Source: Ustulina deusta
Lineage: Eukaryota > Ascomycota > Sordariomycetes > Xylariales > Xylariaceae
Reading direction: 5' to 3'
NCBI GenBank assembly: GCA_023159155.1
Contig: JAJNNX010000019.1
Span: 558,001-622,000 of the forward strand
DNA: 64,000 bases
The translations under genes and the position numbers were made by a program. The notes beneath the pieces were generated by a model. That model worked only from the letters and a program-made list of their open reading frames with translations. It did no database searches and was not told where the DNA came from. Below are positions 51,001 to 62,402 of this stretch, in pieces; positions within the stretch are counted from its first letter, which is position 1, and each line of letters opens with the position of its first letter.

Positions 51001-54000
51001 AGCTATTAGTTTTTTATAGCTTTAATTATTAATTTGTTATAAAAATATATTTTATATAAGCAAGGTTATAAAAGTAATAATATATATATTACTAAAAGTA
51101 AATATAGCTATTAGAACTAAATTCTTAAAGTAAAAAATATAATTTGTAATTTTTAAAAAGTTTATTTTTAGAAACAAAAAAGTAGTTATTTTTTAATTTA
51201 GAACTATATATATAAGAATAGCCTATATATACTTTTTAGTAATTTATATTAGCTAAATAACAATTTTTTTATATAATTATAGGAGTACTTTTAATTTAGT
51301 AAAATATTTATTTTAAGTTATTTAAGTATTAATTATAAAAAATTGTTTATTTTTAATATAATTTTTTATTAAAATATATAATTAAGCGCTAGTATTAAGA
51401 AGTCCAATAATTAGTAAGCTTTTTAGTAATTCTTTAATTTTTACTATAATTTTAAGTATAGTTTTTATATAGTTTTTTATATTCTATAAAAATATATTTG
51501 TTTAGAAAGTTTTATAGATTTTTTTTATAAATTTTTGTAGTATTATATATATATTATTGATTTCTAAAATAAGTACGTCCAGTATTTATTAATTATTTTC
51601 TTTAAACTTAAGTTTATTTAGTTAATTTAATTTAATTGTTTTTTTGCTTAATATTTGTCCTATTTTAAAGGCTTATACTACAAATAATTCTAATATATTA
51701 GGGAATAAACCTAGTAGTTCTTTTTAAATTAACCCTATTTTAGCTTTAAATAAGTTATTAATTTTATTAAAAAATATTTAGCGTTTTTTTATTTTTAAAA
51801 TAAGTAAAAGTACTTACTAATTAGTGCTTATATTTATTATAGCACTAGTTATTTTATAAAATTAAGTAATATTATAAGTTTTAAGCGTAATATTATTTTT
51901 TTTATTTAAGTATTTTTTTGTTATTATTATAGCTTTTGTATAAATTTATATATTAAATATATTAATAAAGTCCGGAACTATAAGTATTAATAAGTTATTT
52001 AAAAAAACAATTCGATTAATTGTTTTTAATACTATAAATCTTTGCCTATTTTAATATTTTTACTATTTATTATATTAGAATTTTAAGTAATTTTTTTTAA
52101 CTTAAATATTAAGCTTTTGTTATTTTATAAAAACTGAATTAGTTTGGAATTTTATTCTAAAGTTAAGCTAATTAGTTATAATTAGTTATTTAAATATTAA
52201 AACAAGTAATTAAGCTAGGTTATTTAAAGTATTTTTATTTTTGCTAAGTTTTAAGTTTTATAATTAGGTTTTGTTTTTAAAATTTGGATTTTTTAAAACA
52301 TAATTAAATTTATATAAAGTTTTATAAGCTACTAGAGCTACTAAAAAATATTTATTAGAATAGTTACAATAAATCTATATTAAAGCTAAAAATATAAATT
52401 CTTTTTTTTTTTTTAATATTTTATTTAGGTTAATTATAAATAAGCAAATATACTAAAATATATATAATAAACTAATATATTAAGCTTTAAAATTATATTT
52501 TTTATATAAAGCTTTAAAATTTTTTTTTTTTTTTAATTTATAGCTTTATTATATATAATTTTTAGTTTTATAAAACTAATATTTATATAAATTATTACTA
52601 ATGCTTCTAGAGTTATTTTAGCTACTTAATTAGTTATATTTTTAAAAGTTTAATTGTTATATTTAAGTAATAAAAGTTTTAAATTAATTATTTTTATATT
52701 ATTACTTATTTTACTAATTGATTTTTTAGTAAAACATTTAATTAAAAAAAATATAGTATTAATTTTGGTTAATTAGTAATTATATTATTTTAGTTATTAC
52801 TTTAATTATTTAAATATTATAAATAGAAAGGTTTTTTATTTTAGTTATTAATTATTTAATTACTAAGTTTATATATATATAGATTATTAGAAATATAATA
52901 AAAAAGGTAGTTATAAATAGCTAGGTTATAAAAATAACTAATAAAGCTTAGAATAGTTATATTTATATATTTTGCTAAATAAAATAAAGAGGTATGTTTA
53001 GTAATAGTTTTAAGCTAGTAGTATTATTTAAAAAATTTAATATTATTGTTTATAACTAAAAAAAAAATTCTAAGTTAGTTTATTGTTTAAAAATATTTAT
53101 AATATTAATATATTTTTTTTGTTATAAGTTATTTTTAATAATTTTATATTTATTAAAAATAATTTTAAAATAATTAAAAAGGATTAATTCGATTAAATTA
53201 TATAAATAAGATTTTTTAAGTATTAAAAAGATTTTTTAGTTAAGTTTATTAATTAAAACTATATATTTAAAAAAAAATTAAGCATAATTTTAAAAAATTA
53301 TTTTAGTATTTAAAAAAAACTTAATAAGTTATTTTTTTTATAATTAAGTTTATTTAAGATTAATTATTTTATATTTTTGTTTTAAATTTATAATAGTTTA
53401 ATTTTAATTAATATAAAAACTAATAATATATTAAATTATATATTTTTTAATTATAGTTTTTATTTAATATAATAATTAATTAATTTATTTAGTTTATAAA
53501 AGTTTATATAGTTTAAAAAGTTTTTTTATTTTATAAAATTATTTAGTTATATTTTTTTTATTAAATTAGTTTTAAAAACAAAATATAAAATTAAAAATAA
53601 ATAAACTAATAATATATAAAACTATAGTATTTTTAAAAACTAATTATATAAATATTAAAAGTTTAGTTAGCTAATATTTATTAGTTTAATTATTAGTTAA
53701 TATAGTATTAAAAATAAATATATTTATAATTAGAATATTTAAAATAAACTTTATTAAAAAAAGCTTAAAGTTTTATAGTTGTTTTAAAATATTTAAGTTG
53801 TTTATTTTAGGTTATTAATTAGAACTATTAATATATAAAAATAATAAAATAATAAATGTTTTAAAAATAAAATAATAGTTTTTAAGTTTTAATAATATTT
53901 TTTTATTTAATATTTTATAGTTTTTATTGCTATATAAATATATATAATTAGCGTAATATTTTTATAAGTTTTTTATTAAAAGTTTATATATATTTAAGTT

Positions 54001-54377
54001 TAATAAATATATTAGTTTTTTTAATATAATTATAGTTAAGTTTTATGTTTTTTTTGCAGATTTAATAAAAATAATATAATACTATTAATATTTTTATAAT
54101 TAGTTGTTCTAAAAATAATAATTTTATTAATACTTTATATTTATTTAATTTTTATTATAATTAGTTTTTTATTATTTTTATATTATATTATTAAATTATA
54201 TTAAAAGTTTAGCTTTATATAAAAATTTATTAAAAAAAATATACTTAATTAGTATAATTAATAGTTAGTTTTTATATATTAGATATATTAACTAAAAATA
54301 TTAGTTTTTAATCGTAAGTTATGCTCCGAAAAACATTAAATAATATTGATTTTTATTATTTTATTAAAAATACTAAT
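45090..54377. other. Interior of element A, right segment
   Basis: About 9.3 kb, T-rich on the top strand, stops in every frame. Mild G+C islands lie at about 46,980-47,110 (CTATAGGGCGGTAG, GGTTCCTAGGGGCGAAAG) and 47,490-47,560. No domain recognised; additional undetected nested repeats are likely. Confidence 0.45.
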
Positions 54378-54741
54378 AAAATAAAGCAAAGCTTTTAATT
54401 AATATATCGTATACTTAAACTAACTAAACCTATTTAATTTTTTTATATTATATTATATTTTTTAGCTTGCAAATTTTTATATATATTAAGTTAAGATTTA
54501 ATTTATAATTATAAATAAAAATACAATAATTAATTAATAAAAACAAACTTTTTAATTTTTATTTAATATTTTATAATAATTATTTATTATTTATTATTTA
54601 AAAAAAGAAGTTTTTTGTAGCTTTAAATAAAAACACGCGCTTCTTATATTTCTTGTTTTATAATTTTTGAGGTCTCTAAGAATATGTTCTATTTTATGAC
54701 TAAGGACCTGTCTTTTGTACGCGCGCACCAGCCCTACTACA
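54378..54741 (-). repeat. LTR of A, right copy
   Basis: The mirror image of the left copy in mutation pattern: the first 250 bp are mutated, while the outer 100 bp (ending GCGCGCACCAGCCCTACTAC then A) are nearly intact. Confidence 0.85.
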
Positions 54742-54746
54742 TTAGT

Positions 54747-57347
54747 AGTTATTTAAACTATAGATTTTAATATATATATTAAAAATATATATTAAAAAAA
54801 GCATAGTATTTAAATATTTTATAATAATAGCAAATATAATTAATAATTTAAAACTAAAAATACTAATTAAAATAAAATTTATATTAAAATATAAAATTAA
54901 AATTAACTTTATAAAAAAAACATATATTTTTAAGTTAGTACTAGAACTAAAAATATAAAATAAAACAAAAACTAAGCTATTTTTAATAATATTAATCTAA
55001 AAATATTAGTAATATATATAATAATTATATTTGCTATAATAATAATATTTGTAAATATAAGGTTTCTTAATTTGCTAATACTTATTAATAAAAAAAATAG
55101 AATAGCAAAGCTATACTACTTTAAAAAAAATATAGTTTATAATATAATACTAAACAGATATTTATTAAAAACGGTTATAGTTTATAACCTATATATTTAG
55201 CTAATTATAATATAAAAAAATAAAAAACTAAGAACTATTTTTAAATATTAAAAAAACAAAATTGCTTAAATTATTAACTAGGCAAACATTATAAACCACT
55301 AAAAAAATAATATAAACTAAAAAAACTAAACTAAAATAATAATATATTTAAATAAAAAAAAAGTTTAAAAAGTATATATATTTTTTATAAAAAAACAAAT
55401 AAGCAATTTAATTATATTAGTTATAAAAATAAGCATATTATTTTATAAAATAATAAAACTAATAAATATATTTATAATTAGATTAATAGCTAAAATAGCT
55501 ATAATAACAAATAATATATTATAAATAAAAAAGATCTATAAACTATTTAATAAATATAATATTTATATTAAATAATTAAAAAATATAAATAAACTTAATA
55601 AATAAATTATAAAATTAGTTTAAAACTATTAAAGCATATTTATTAATTATTAAAAATTATACGTTTTTTAATATTAAATATAATAAAATATATATTTAAA
55701 AAAAACTTATATTTATAAATAAACTTACTTTAGTTGCTTGCTTTATTTTTATTATTTAAAAAATAATTAATAGTACTGAAAAAGATTAACTAGTAGTAAA
55801 TCTATAACTATTAAACAAGATTATAATACTAAATATATATTTACTATTTAATTAAAATAATATAATTAAAAATATAATTAGTAAAGTTTAGTTTATATTA
55901 TTTAATATATTAAGCTTTTTTTTTAACTACTAATATATTTTAAATATTATAATAAAATAGTTATTATTAGCTTTTAAAGCTTTAAAAAATTAAACATAAT
56001 ATTAATAAAATTTAAAAATTTATTAATATATATATAAAAGTTTATAAACTGTTTGTTTTTTATATATTATATTTTTATATAAACTTATATTAATAATATA
56101 ATTATTTTTAGTAATAATTTTAATATTTATATAAAATATATAAAAATAATAATAAATATTTTTAATAAAGCAAAAGTTTATATTAGCGTTTTAAAAAAAA
56201 ATTTGTTTTTTTGTTAGTATAGCTATTAAACTATAATATTAATAATAAAAACATTACTAAAACAAATAATAAAATTAAAATATTTAAAAAACTAAAAATA
56301 TATATTAAAATAGCTAGTTAGCTATACTATAAAATAGCTTGGTTTGATTATAAGATTAAAGTATTGCAATAAAAAACCCCCGATTTAATAATCTAGACAA
56401 AAAAAAAAAACTTACTTATTAGAAAGTCTAAACTAACAAAACAAAGCTTTATTTCTAAAGTTATTTTTAAGTTAATAAAAAAAAAATGCTAAAAAGCGTT
56501 ATAAGAATATTTATATATATAATATATTATTTATTACTATAAACTAAATAAGCTTTTTTTTTTTAAATAAATATTTATAAAAAAGCTTATAAATTAATAG
56601 TTTTTTAACTAAAAAACAAATAAAATAATATATTAATATTAAACTAAAATATTTTAATAATTAAAGTTAAACTAATTATATTTTTATTTAAACTTACTAA
56701 TAATATTAAAAAAAAATAATAGCAGTAATTTAAATATATAAAAAGCTATAAAAAATAATCTAATTAAATATATAACTAATAAATATATTAATAAACTATA
56801 TATTAATCAAAAAAATAGTAATATATATTTTATTATATATTATAAATTTAAATAAAATTAATCTAAAACTTGTTAATATAACTAATTATTTTTTTAATTT
56901 TAGCTTAAAATTTATTATATATTAAAAATACTAAATATAATACTAAATATATTTTTTAAATTATTATAAAAGCTAAAAAAATAAATTAAGTATACTAAAT
57001 AATATTTAAAAAAATAACATTTATTAAGCATACTTTGCTAAAAAAAACAAATTTATAACAAACTTTTTTATATTAACTTTAATAATTAGTAATAAGTTTA
57101 AAAAAAATAACCTAAAGATATAAGAGCAATACTAGATATAGCTAAATAAAAAATATTTTATTTTAAAAAAAAGCAAAAAAAAAAAAAAAACCTAAACAAC
57201 TTTGCTGCTAAACTAACTAAATACTAAAAAAGCATAATAGCTTTTTTTTTGTTTAATAATAATTTTTTTTTATATTAGCTATAATAAAAAATAATTTTTA
57301 TATATTCTAAAAAACTATATTAAAAATATTTTTAAATTTATATATTA
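54747..57347. other. A-rich segment, probably C interior
   Basis: RIP-mutated, A-rich on the top strand, with no readable domain. A small less-mutated patch lies at about 56,340-56,395. Confidence 0.45.
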
Positions 57348-57607
57348 TTGTTTGAATGGAATGTACTGCATATTTCCAAGGCAGCAGTACATGCCTGCAA
57401 GGTTGGTGGAATACAGTCTATTCACTATATGCCACACTCCAAGGAAGGGAGAGAAAGGAAGGAAATGGGGAGGTGGGAGCCCCCTATATACCCCTTCGTA
57501 CGAAGGGGTCTGTGGGTGGTCCCTAGTCGGACCCCTTGGCCTAGACCCCCCTTGGTTAGACCCCTTCGTACGAAGGGGTCCATAATTGCGTACGATTAAT
57601 CCAACAA
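57348..57607. mobile_element. MITE-like 260-bp palindrome-rich element, not RIP-mutated
   Basis: This is a sharply bounded G+C-rich insert in RIP DNA. Ends are TTGTTTGAATGG and, inverted, TTGTTGGATTAAT, forming imperfect terminal inverted repeats; TTA occurs on both sides (57,345-57,347 and 57,608-57,610), the 3-bp TWA target duplication typical of PIF/Harbinger transposons. Inside are a hairpin (ATGTACTGC at 57,361 with its complement at 57,384-57,392) and two perfect palindromes, 57,490-57,509 and 57,559-57,580, both containing CCCCTTCGTACGAAGGGG. Overlapping open frames here arise from the palindromes and are not genes. It is too short for transposase, hence non-autonomous. Confidence 0.75.
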
Positions 57608-57610
57608 TTA

Positions 57611-60600
57611 TAAACATTACTACTTTAATATAAAATATATACTATATAACTTATAAAATATTTTTTTAAATAAATATTAAAATATATACTAGTTTATAAC
57701 CTATTATATAATATATAAAAAAAACTAAATTAATAAACAACTATTACTAGAAAAATTAATATTAATTAAAATATTAGTTATTTTTTATTATATTATTACT
57801 ATAGATTTTATTATAAATATACTATTAGTAAGATCTATAAAAAAAATTTAAAACATAAAAAAATATAACTATTTTAATATATTAGTAATTATATTATATA
57901 AAGCTAATAAAAAATTGCTTTTAATACTAAAATATAAAAAATATATAATAAAAAACTAAGCAAAAATATTATTATAAATATTATATTTATATAATTAAAG
58001 ATTACTAGTAGTTATTATTAGTAATAAAAACTTAAAGTTTATTAGCAAAATTTAAAAAAAAATCTATAATATATTAAATATTAAACTTTTTTTTAATAGC
58101 TTATTATTTTTAAATAGATAAGCTTTTAAAAAAAAAACTAAGTTATTAAAATAACTATTAGGTTTTATATAGCTATTAATTTAAATATTTTTTAAACTAA
58201 ATTATTACTAGTATTATAATACTACTTAAATAATATATTATTAGTAATAGTTAAAAGATTACTAAACTAACTAGTACTAAAATTTTAGCTATAATTTATT
58301 ATAAATATTCTAAATTAAAAAAAAAGCACTAAAACTAGTAATAAAGCAATAAAAATATTAAAAATAAAATATGCTTAAAAAGCTAAATATTTTATTAATA
58401 TAACTAATATAATTACTAAAAAAAATATAACAATAAATATATTTTAATAAATTTTAATAAAAGTAATATAATTTATTTTAAATTATATAAAAGTTATTAC
58501 TTATTTAATAAATTTAAATAAAAATAATTATTAATAAAAGTAAAACTTTTTAAAATTATTAAAAAAATGAAGCTACTAGTATATAAATTTGATTTTTTTA
58601 ATAGTTAGTATATTTATTTTATAGTTTTAGTTATATAGCTTTATAAACTTAAATAAAAAAAAAGACCTTTTTAATAAAAAAGTCTTTTTATTAGGCCTAA
58701 TTATTATTAAAAGGACTAAAGATTACTAAAAATTAAAAGAATTACTTAAAAAAAATCTAATTTTTAAATAACAAACCTTTGTTTAAATATATTATTAAAT
58801 AAATAAAAATAAAATACCAAATATACCTAAAACTTTAATAAAAAAAAACTAAAACTATTAATATTTAATTTAATTAATAAATATAAAGCTAATAATATTA
58901 TTAATCAAATAAAAGAATATAAGAAGCACAACATTACTTATATATATAAAAAACTTATTAAAATAACTAAACTAAAAAATAAAACAAAAAAAACATATAT
59001 AAAGCAATAAATATATTATATTTATTTTAAAAAACTTTTATTTTTTTAAAAATTATAAATTAACCGTATATACTAATACAAAATATATTATACTTATTAT
59101 AACTATTTTATTTTTTAAAAAACTATATTAAAAATAATAAATATATAGCTATAAATAAAATATATACTACTAAGCTTAGTTATTATAATAATAATAAAAG
59201 AACTACTATAAAAATAATATATAAATAGCTAAAAAAAAAGATGTATTGCTATAGCTACTTATTACAAAATAAACAGTAGTACTTTTTTTATATATTTAGG
59301 GGCGTTTTTCTAAATAATAAAATATATTTACTATTAAATATATCTACTATAAACTAATATAGCTATAATAAAAAGAACAAGGTATAAAGTTATATATTAG
59401 TTTATTTATATAAATAGGCCTTGCTTTTTTTATTTTTTTTACTGCTTTTTTTTTTTATAAAATTTAAAAAATTTTATTTTGTTATACTTAATATTAGATC
59501 TACAAAAATACTAATTATTATAGTAACTATATTAAACTTAATAAATCAGCTACTAGTTTAGAATTAGCTCTAGTATAATAATAATATTATTTTTTTATTT
59601 AATAGCTATAATAAAAACAATATTATGTTTAATAAAACAATATAAATGCTATAGCTATTAATAGATATAATATTTCTGCTAATTAAAGATTTAATATTTT
59701 TGCTAACTAAGGATCTAATATTCCTACTATTTAAAGCACTAATATAAACCTTAGTAATAATAATAATAATAATAATAATAAATAGGTTATATTTATTATA
59801 ATATATAATAATAGTAAAAATAATAAAGATATTAAAAAAACTGCTAAACTTATTAATTTAGTATAAGCAACTAAAAAAAAAATTTAAGGTTTTTAGATTA
59901 TATTATAAAAAAAAAAAATTTGCTGTAGCTAAAAAAATTATTAAACGTAATATTATTTTTATTAAAAATAGTACTTAAAAAAAAGATATTATACTAGAAA
60001 AAATCTATTAGGATAAAAAGAATAGTAAAAATACTAAAAATAATAAATTAAGTATTAAAAGTAAAAAATAGCTAATTATTATTATTAGATTGTTTAAAAA
60101 TAGTAATAATAATAATAATAATAAAAATAATAATAATATTTTTAATTACTTATTTAATTTTAATAAAGGCAAATTTTATATAGTATTATATAGTTATAAA
60201 AAATAAATATTATATAATAGTAATAATTTAAAAAATAATATTTGTAGCAAAAGAAAAGCTAGAAGTAATAATTAATAAAATATTTATAATAGGTTTAATA
60301 GTAGCTTAGCAATATTTAAAAAACCGCGCAGCAAAACAAATAATTTTAATAAAACTATTGCTTGTTTTAATAATAAAATAAATAAGTTTAACTTTTTTTA
60401 TAATTTAGTTATTAAAAAGCTTATTAAACTATTTAATAAAAATAATAAAAGATTTTTTATAGCTAATAGTTTTATATAAAACTTTAAAACTAAACATATA
60501 AATATTATAAAAACTAAAAATTAAAAAAAAGTATAAAATTTTTTATTTTTTAATAAAGCTAGTATTTTAGTTTTTAGGTTTATATTTTTAAATAATAGTT

Positions 60601-61229
60601 TTAACTTAATAATTATAAAACAACTAATAAAGCTTAACTAAACAAACTTAATATAAATTAAATCTAATTATAAAAAACTATAAATAACTTTAATAAATTT
60701 ATTACTTAGTTTTATATTTATTTAAAAAAAAATATTAATAATTTTAAAAAAAAATATTATAAAAAAATTAATTTAAACATTATATAAAATAAGCTTAACA
60801 ATTTAAAAGTTAAATTTAAATAATAAAACAAAGCTATTATTAAGCTAGCTATTTAAATTGATAAGCTTAATTTTAATAATAATAAAATAACTAGAAAAGT
60901 TAATATTATTAGATTTTAATTATAAAAGGCTATATATACTACTAAAATATATAAAAAAACGTTAAAAATACTTTTAAACAAATAATAAAAGTGCTTAATA
61001 ACTATAAAAGTATTTTTAATAATTATAAAGATATTTTTAATAAAATAAAGCAAAGCTTTATTAAGTTAGATAAAATTATAAAAATAATAAAAAAATATAA
61101 AAACTAGGAAAATAAAAAAAAAATTATTACGTGTTATATAATAAAAAAAATTAAGAATATTAAATTATAAAAAATATTTATAATTTGGGACAAATAGCTT
61201 TATTTAAAAGAAAGAGCACTTAATAAGCA
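57611..61229. other. A-rich segment, probably C interior
   Basis: About 3.6 kb, RIP-mutated. Contains TAA-type microsatellites at about 59,755-59,783 and 60,104-60,140. No gene readable. Confidence 0.45.
59755..59783. repeat. (TAA)n microsatellite
   Basis: About nine to ten uninterrupted TAA units. Confidence 0.85.
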
Positions 61230-61385
61230 TGACTATAAATATGTTAGCTATAGCTATAAATATATTTATTATGTCTATAAATAGGTAGACATTTTTATAA
61301 TTTTATACTTAGAGAAAAAAAGATTATTTATTTATACTTTATATAATAATTGTTATTTTTAATAAGTAACTAAATTGCTATAATA
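61230..61385. repeat. Terminal repeat of C, right copy
   Basis: 156 bp, starting TGACTATAAATATGTTAGCT and ending GCTATAATA. Confidence 0.75.
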
Positions 61386-61956
61386 AATTAGTTATATTAT
61401 TTATTATAAGTATATTTAGCTTTTTAATAAAATTAGTAATTATTTTTTTTAAATTATTAATATTGTTTTTTAGTTTTGTTATATTATAAGCTATATTAAT
61501 AATAAAAATATTAATTTATTTTTAAAAGTTTTTAATAATATTATTTTATAAAACGCTAATAATTTTATTAATTAGAATTATTAACATTTTTAATGTTTTG
61601 TTAGCTATTTTAAAAGTTTTAAAGTTTTTCTAGTATAATAAAAAGTATAAAAAAGTATTAAATATAATAAAAATAAAAATAATACTATAAAGCTATATAA
61701 ATAGTTATTTATATTTTAATATAGTTTTTTTATAGAACTAGTTATTTAGTATTATTAAGTTTGATTAAAAAGTTTATATTAAGTATAGTTGTAAAAAAAA
61801 ACTAACTAGGGTATCTAACAGAGGTGCGAAATATTTATACTTTTAATTAGGTGGGTCGGTACCTGGTGCCTAAGGGCTACGCACGGTGCCCTTTCATGCA
61901 TGTACCATTGTACTAACTTAATGGATTGACTTCAATAGAAGCCAATGGCAATAGGA
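61386..61956. other. Right transition out of the A+T-rich domain
   Basis: A+T-rich until about 61,800, then ordinary composition. No gene or repeat recognised. Confidence 0.45.
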
Positions 61957-62111
61957 TCCACAGGGATATATATCCCCCCCCCCTCAAAAGATATCTGGGA
62001 GATTCAGGAATTAACTGACTACTCTATTGAGCCACAACTACTACTACTACCTACCTACTACCTGACTTCAGATAGGTCTATCTATTCACTCTGGGACCCC
62101 ATTTCCTGACA
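61957..62111 (-). mobile_element. Decayed LTR relic related to the solo LTR at 7,129-7,325
   Basis: Read in inverse orientation to the left copy, it shares AGGGATATATAT, GATTCAGGAAT-like, CTCTATTGAGCC, ACTAC..CTACCT and CTATTCACTCTGG in the same order, and ends CTGACA. Its left end is worn and no target duplication is evident. A CTA microsatellite (CTACTACTACTACCTACCTA) lies within. Confidence 0.7.
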
Positions 62112-62128
62112 GTGATAATATTGAAAAA

Positions 62129-62343
62129 GAAAATGTCACGGTCAGGTGGATCCAGGGGATCCACCGGAACGGATCAACGCTATTCCGAGAGATCCTGTAT
62201 ATATACAGCTCATTTCATTCCCTTTATTAGATCTAGAACTTAGACCTTCGATCATCTGAATACACCACTGGTGACCATACATGGAATATGCACTGGTCCC
62301 TTTTCTCCACTAGATCGCAACTCCACTCCTCCGTGAGAGAAAA
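62129..62343 (+). mobile_element. Solo LTR with GAAAA target duplication
   Basis: The LTR occupies 62,134-62,338 (205 bp), starting TGTCACGG and ending CCGTGAGA (inverted with one mismatch), between GAAAA at 62,129-62,133 and GAAAA at 62,339-62,343. It carries a 9-bp stem with 3-nt loop at 62,145-62,165 (GGTGGATCC/GGATCCACC) and a TATATATA block. It lies 59 bp beyond the stop codon of the CorA-like gene, so it may supply or replace that gene's 3' untranslated sequence. Strand is arbitrary. Confidence 0.8.
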
Positions 62344-62402
62344 CCTTCCTAGCACCTAACTACCAAGGCCGGCGCCCTAACCCCATTTCCATCGTAATCT
62401 TC

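Larger units (their letters stand above)
37796..54746 (-). mobile_element. Large LTR element A with TTAGT target duplication
   Basis: LTRs 37,801-38,163 (363 bp) and 54,378-54,741 (364 bp) are in direct orientation, and TTAGT lies immediately outside both (37,796-37,800 and 54,742-54,746). On the minus strand the LTR starts TGTAGTAGGGCTGG-like and ends GCCCTGCTCCATTTT. The minus-strand sequence just before the left LTR, CTTAAAGAGTTT, is a plausible polypurine tract, so coding should be on minus, in line with the T-rich top strand. Without nested B the interior is about 11.9 kb, long for such an element, so more insertions may hide in 45,090-54,377. No domain was read. Confidence 0.75.
32608..61385 (+). 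mobile_element. Candidate host element C, split by E3, A and a MITE
   Basis: Direct repeats 32,608-32,760 (153 bp) and 61,230-61,385 (156 bp) start TGACTATA-like and end GCTATAACA-like, as LTRs do. Between them the top strand is A-rich in the three pieces not assigned to other elements (32,761-34,104, 36,706-37,795 and 54,747-61,229) and T-rich in E3 and A, as expected if one plus-oriented element was interrupted twice. Removing the insertions leaves about 8.6 kb. Flanking 5-mers (AGGTA and AATTA) do not match, and no protein domain was read, so the single-element interpretation is inference. Confidence 0.5.
12002..61800. other. RIP-like A+T-rich domain of about 50 kb
   Basis: By eye the sequence is overwhelmingly A and T, full of TpA, with long homopolymer runs and almost no CpA or TpG. 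Translation is stopped every few codons in all six frames. Repeat copies inside differ mainly by C/T and G/A exchanges, for example TGTTACGATCAATCG in one LTR against TATTATAATTAATTA in its partner. This is what RIP, the premeiotic C-to-T mutation of duplicated DNA in ascomycetes, leaves behind. Small islands of higher G+C survive at about 30,690-30,830, 37,805-37,900, 40,820-41,400, 44,930-45,084, 46,980-47,110, 54,640-54,741 and 57,348-57,607. Confidence 0.9.

Noticed and set aside
37801..54741. Element A as a giant Starship-type cargo transposon
   Set aside because: It has direct long terminal repeats, a polypurine-like tract and a 5-bp duplication, which fit an LTR element. No tyrosine-recombinase captain gene could be read.
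57345..57617. Three overlapping 77-90 codon open frames on both strands
   Set aside because: They coincide with the MITE-like insert; palindromes make both strands open, and the products have no natural composition.
12002..61800. Mitochondrial DNA insertion or centromere core as explanation for the A+T richness
   Set aside because: No mitochondrial gene or tRNA can be read, and LTR pairs with C/T and G/A differences explain the composition. A centromere cannot be excluded, but nothing in the sequence proves one.
12002..61800. CRISPR array or bacterial-type defence locus
   Set aside because: Repeats are long LTRs or degenerate arrays, not short direct repeats with unique spacers, and the DNA is fungal.
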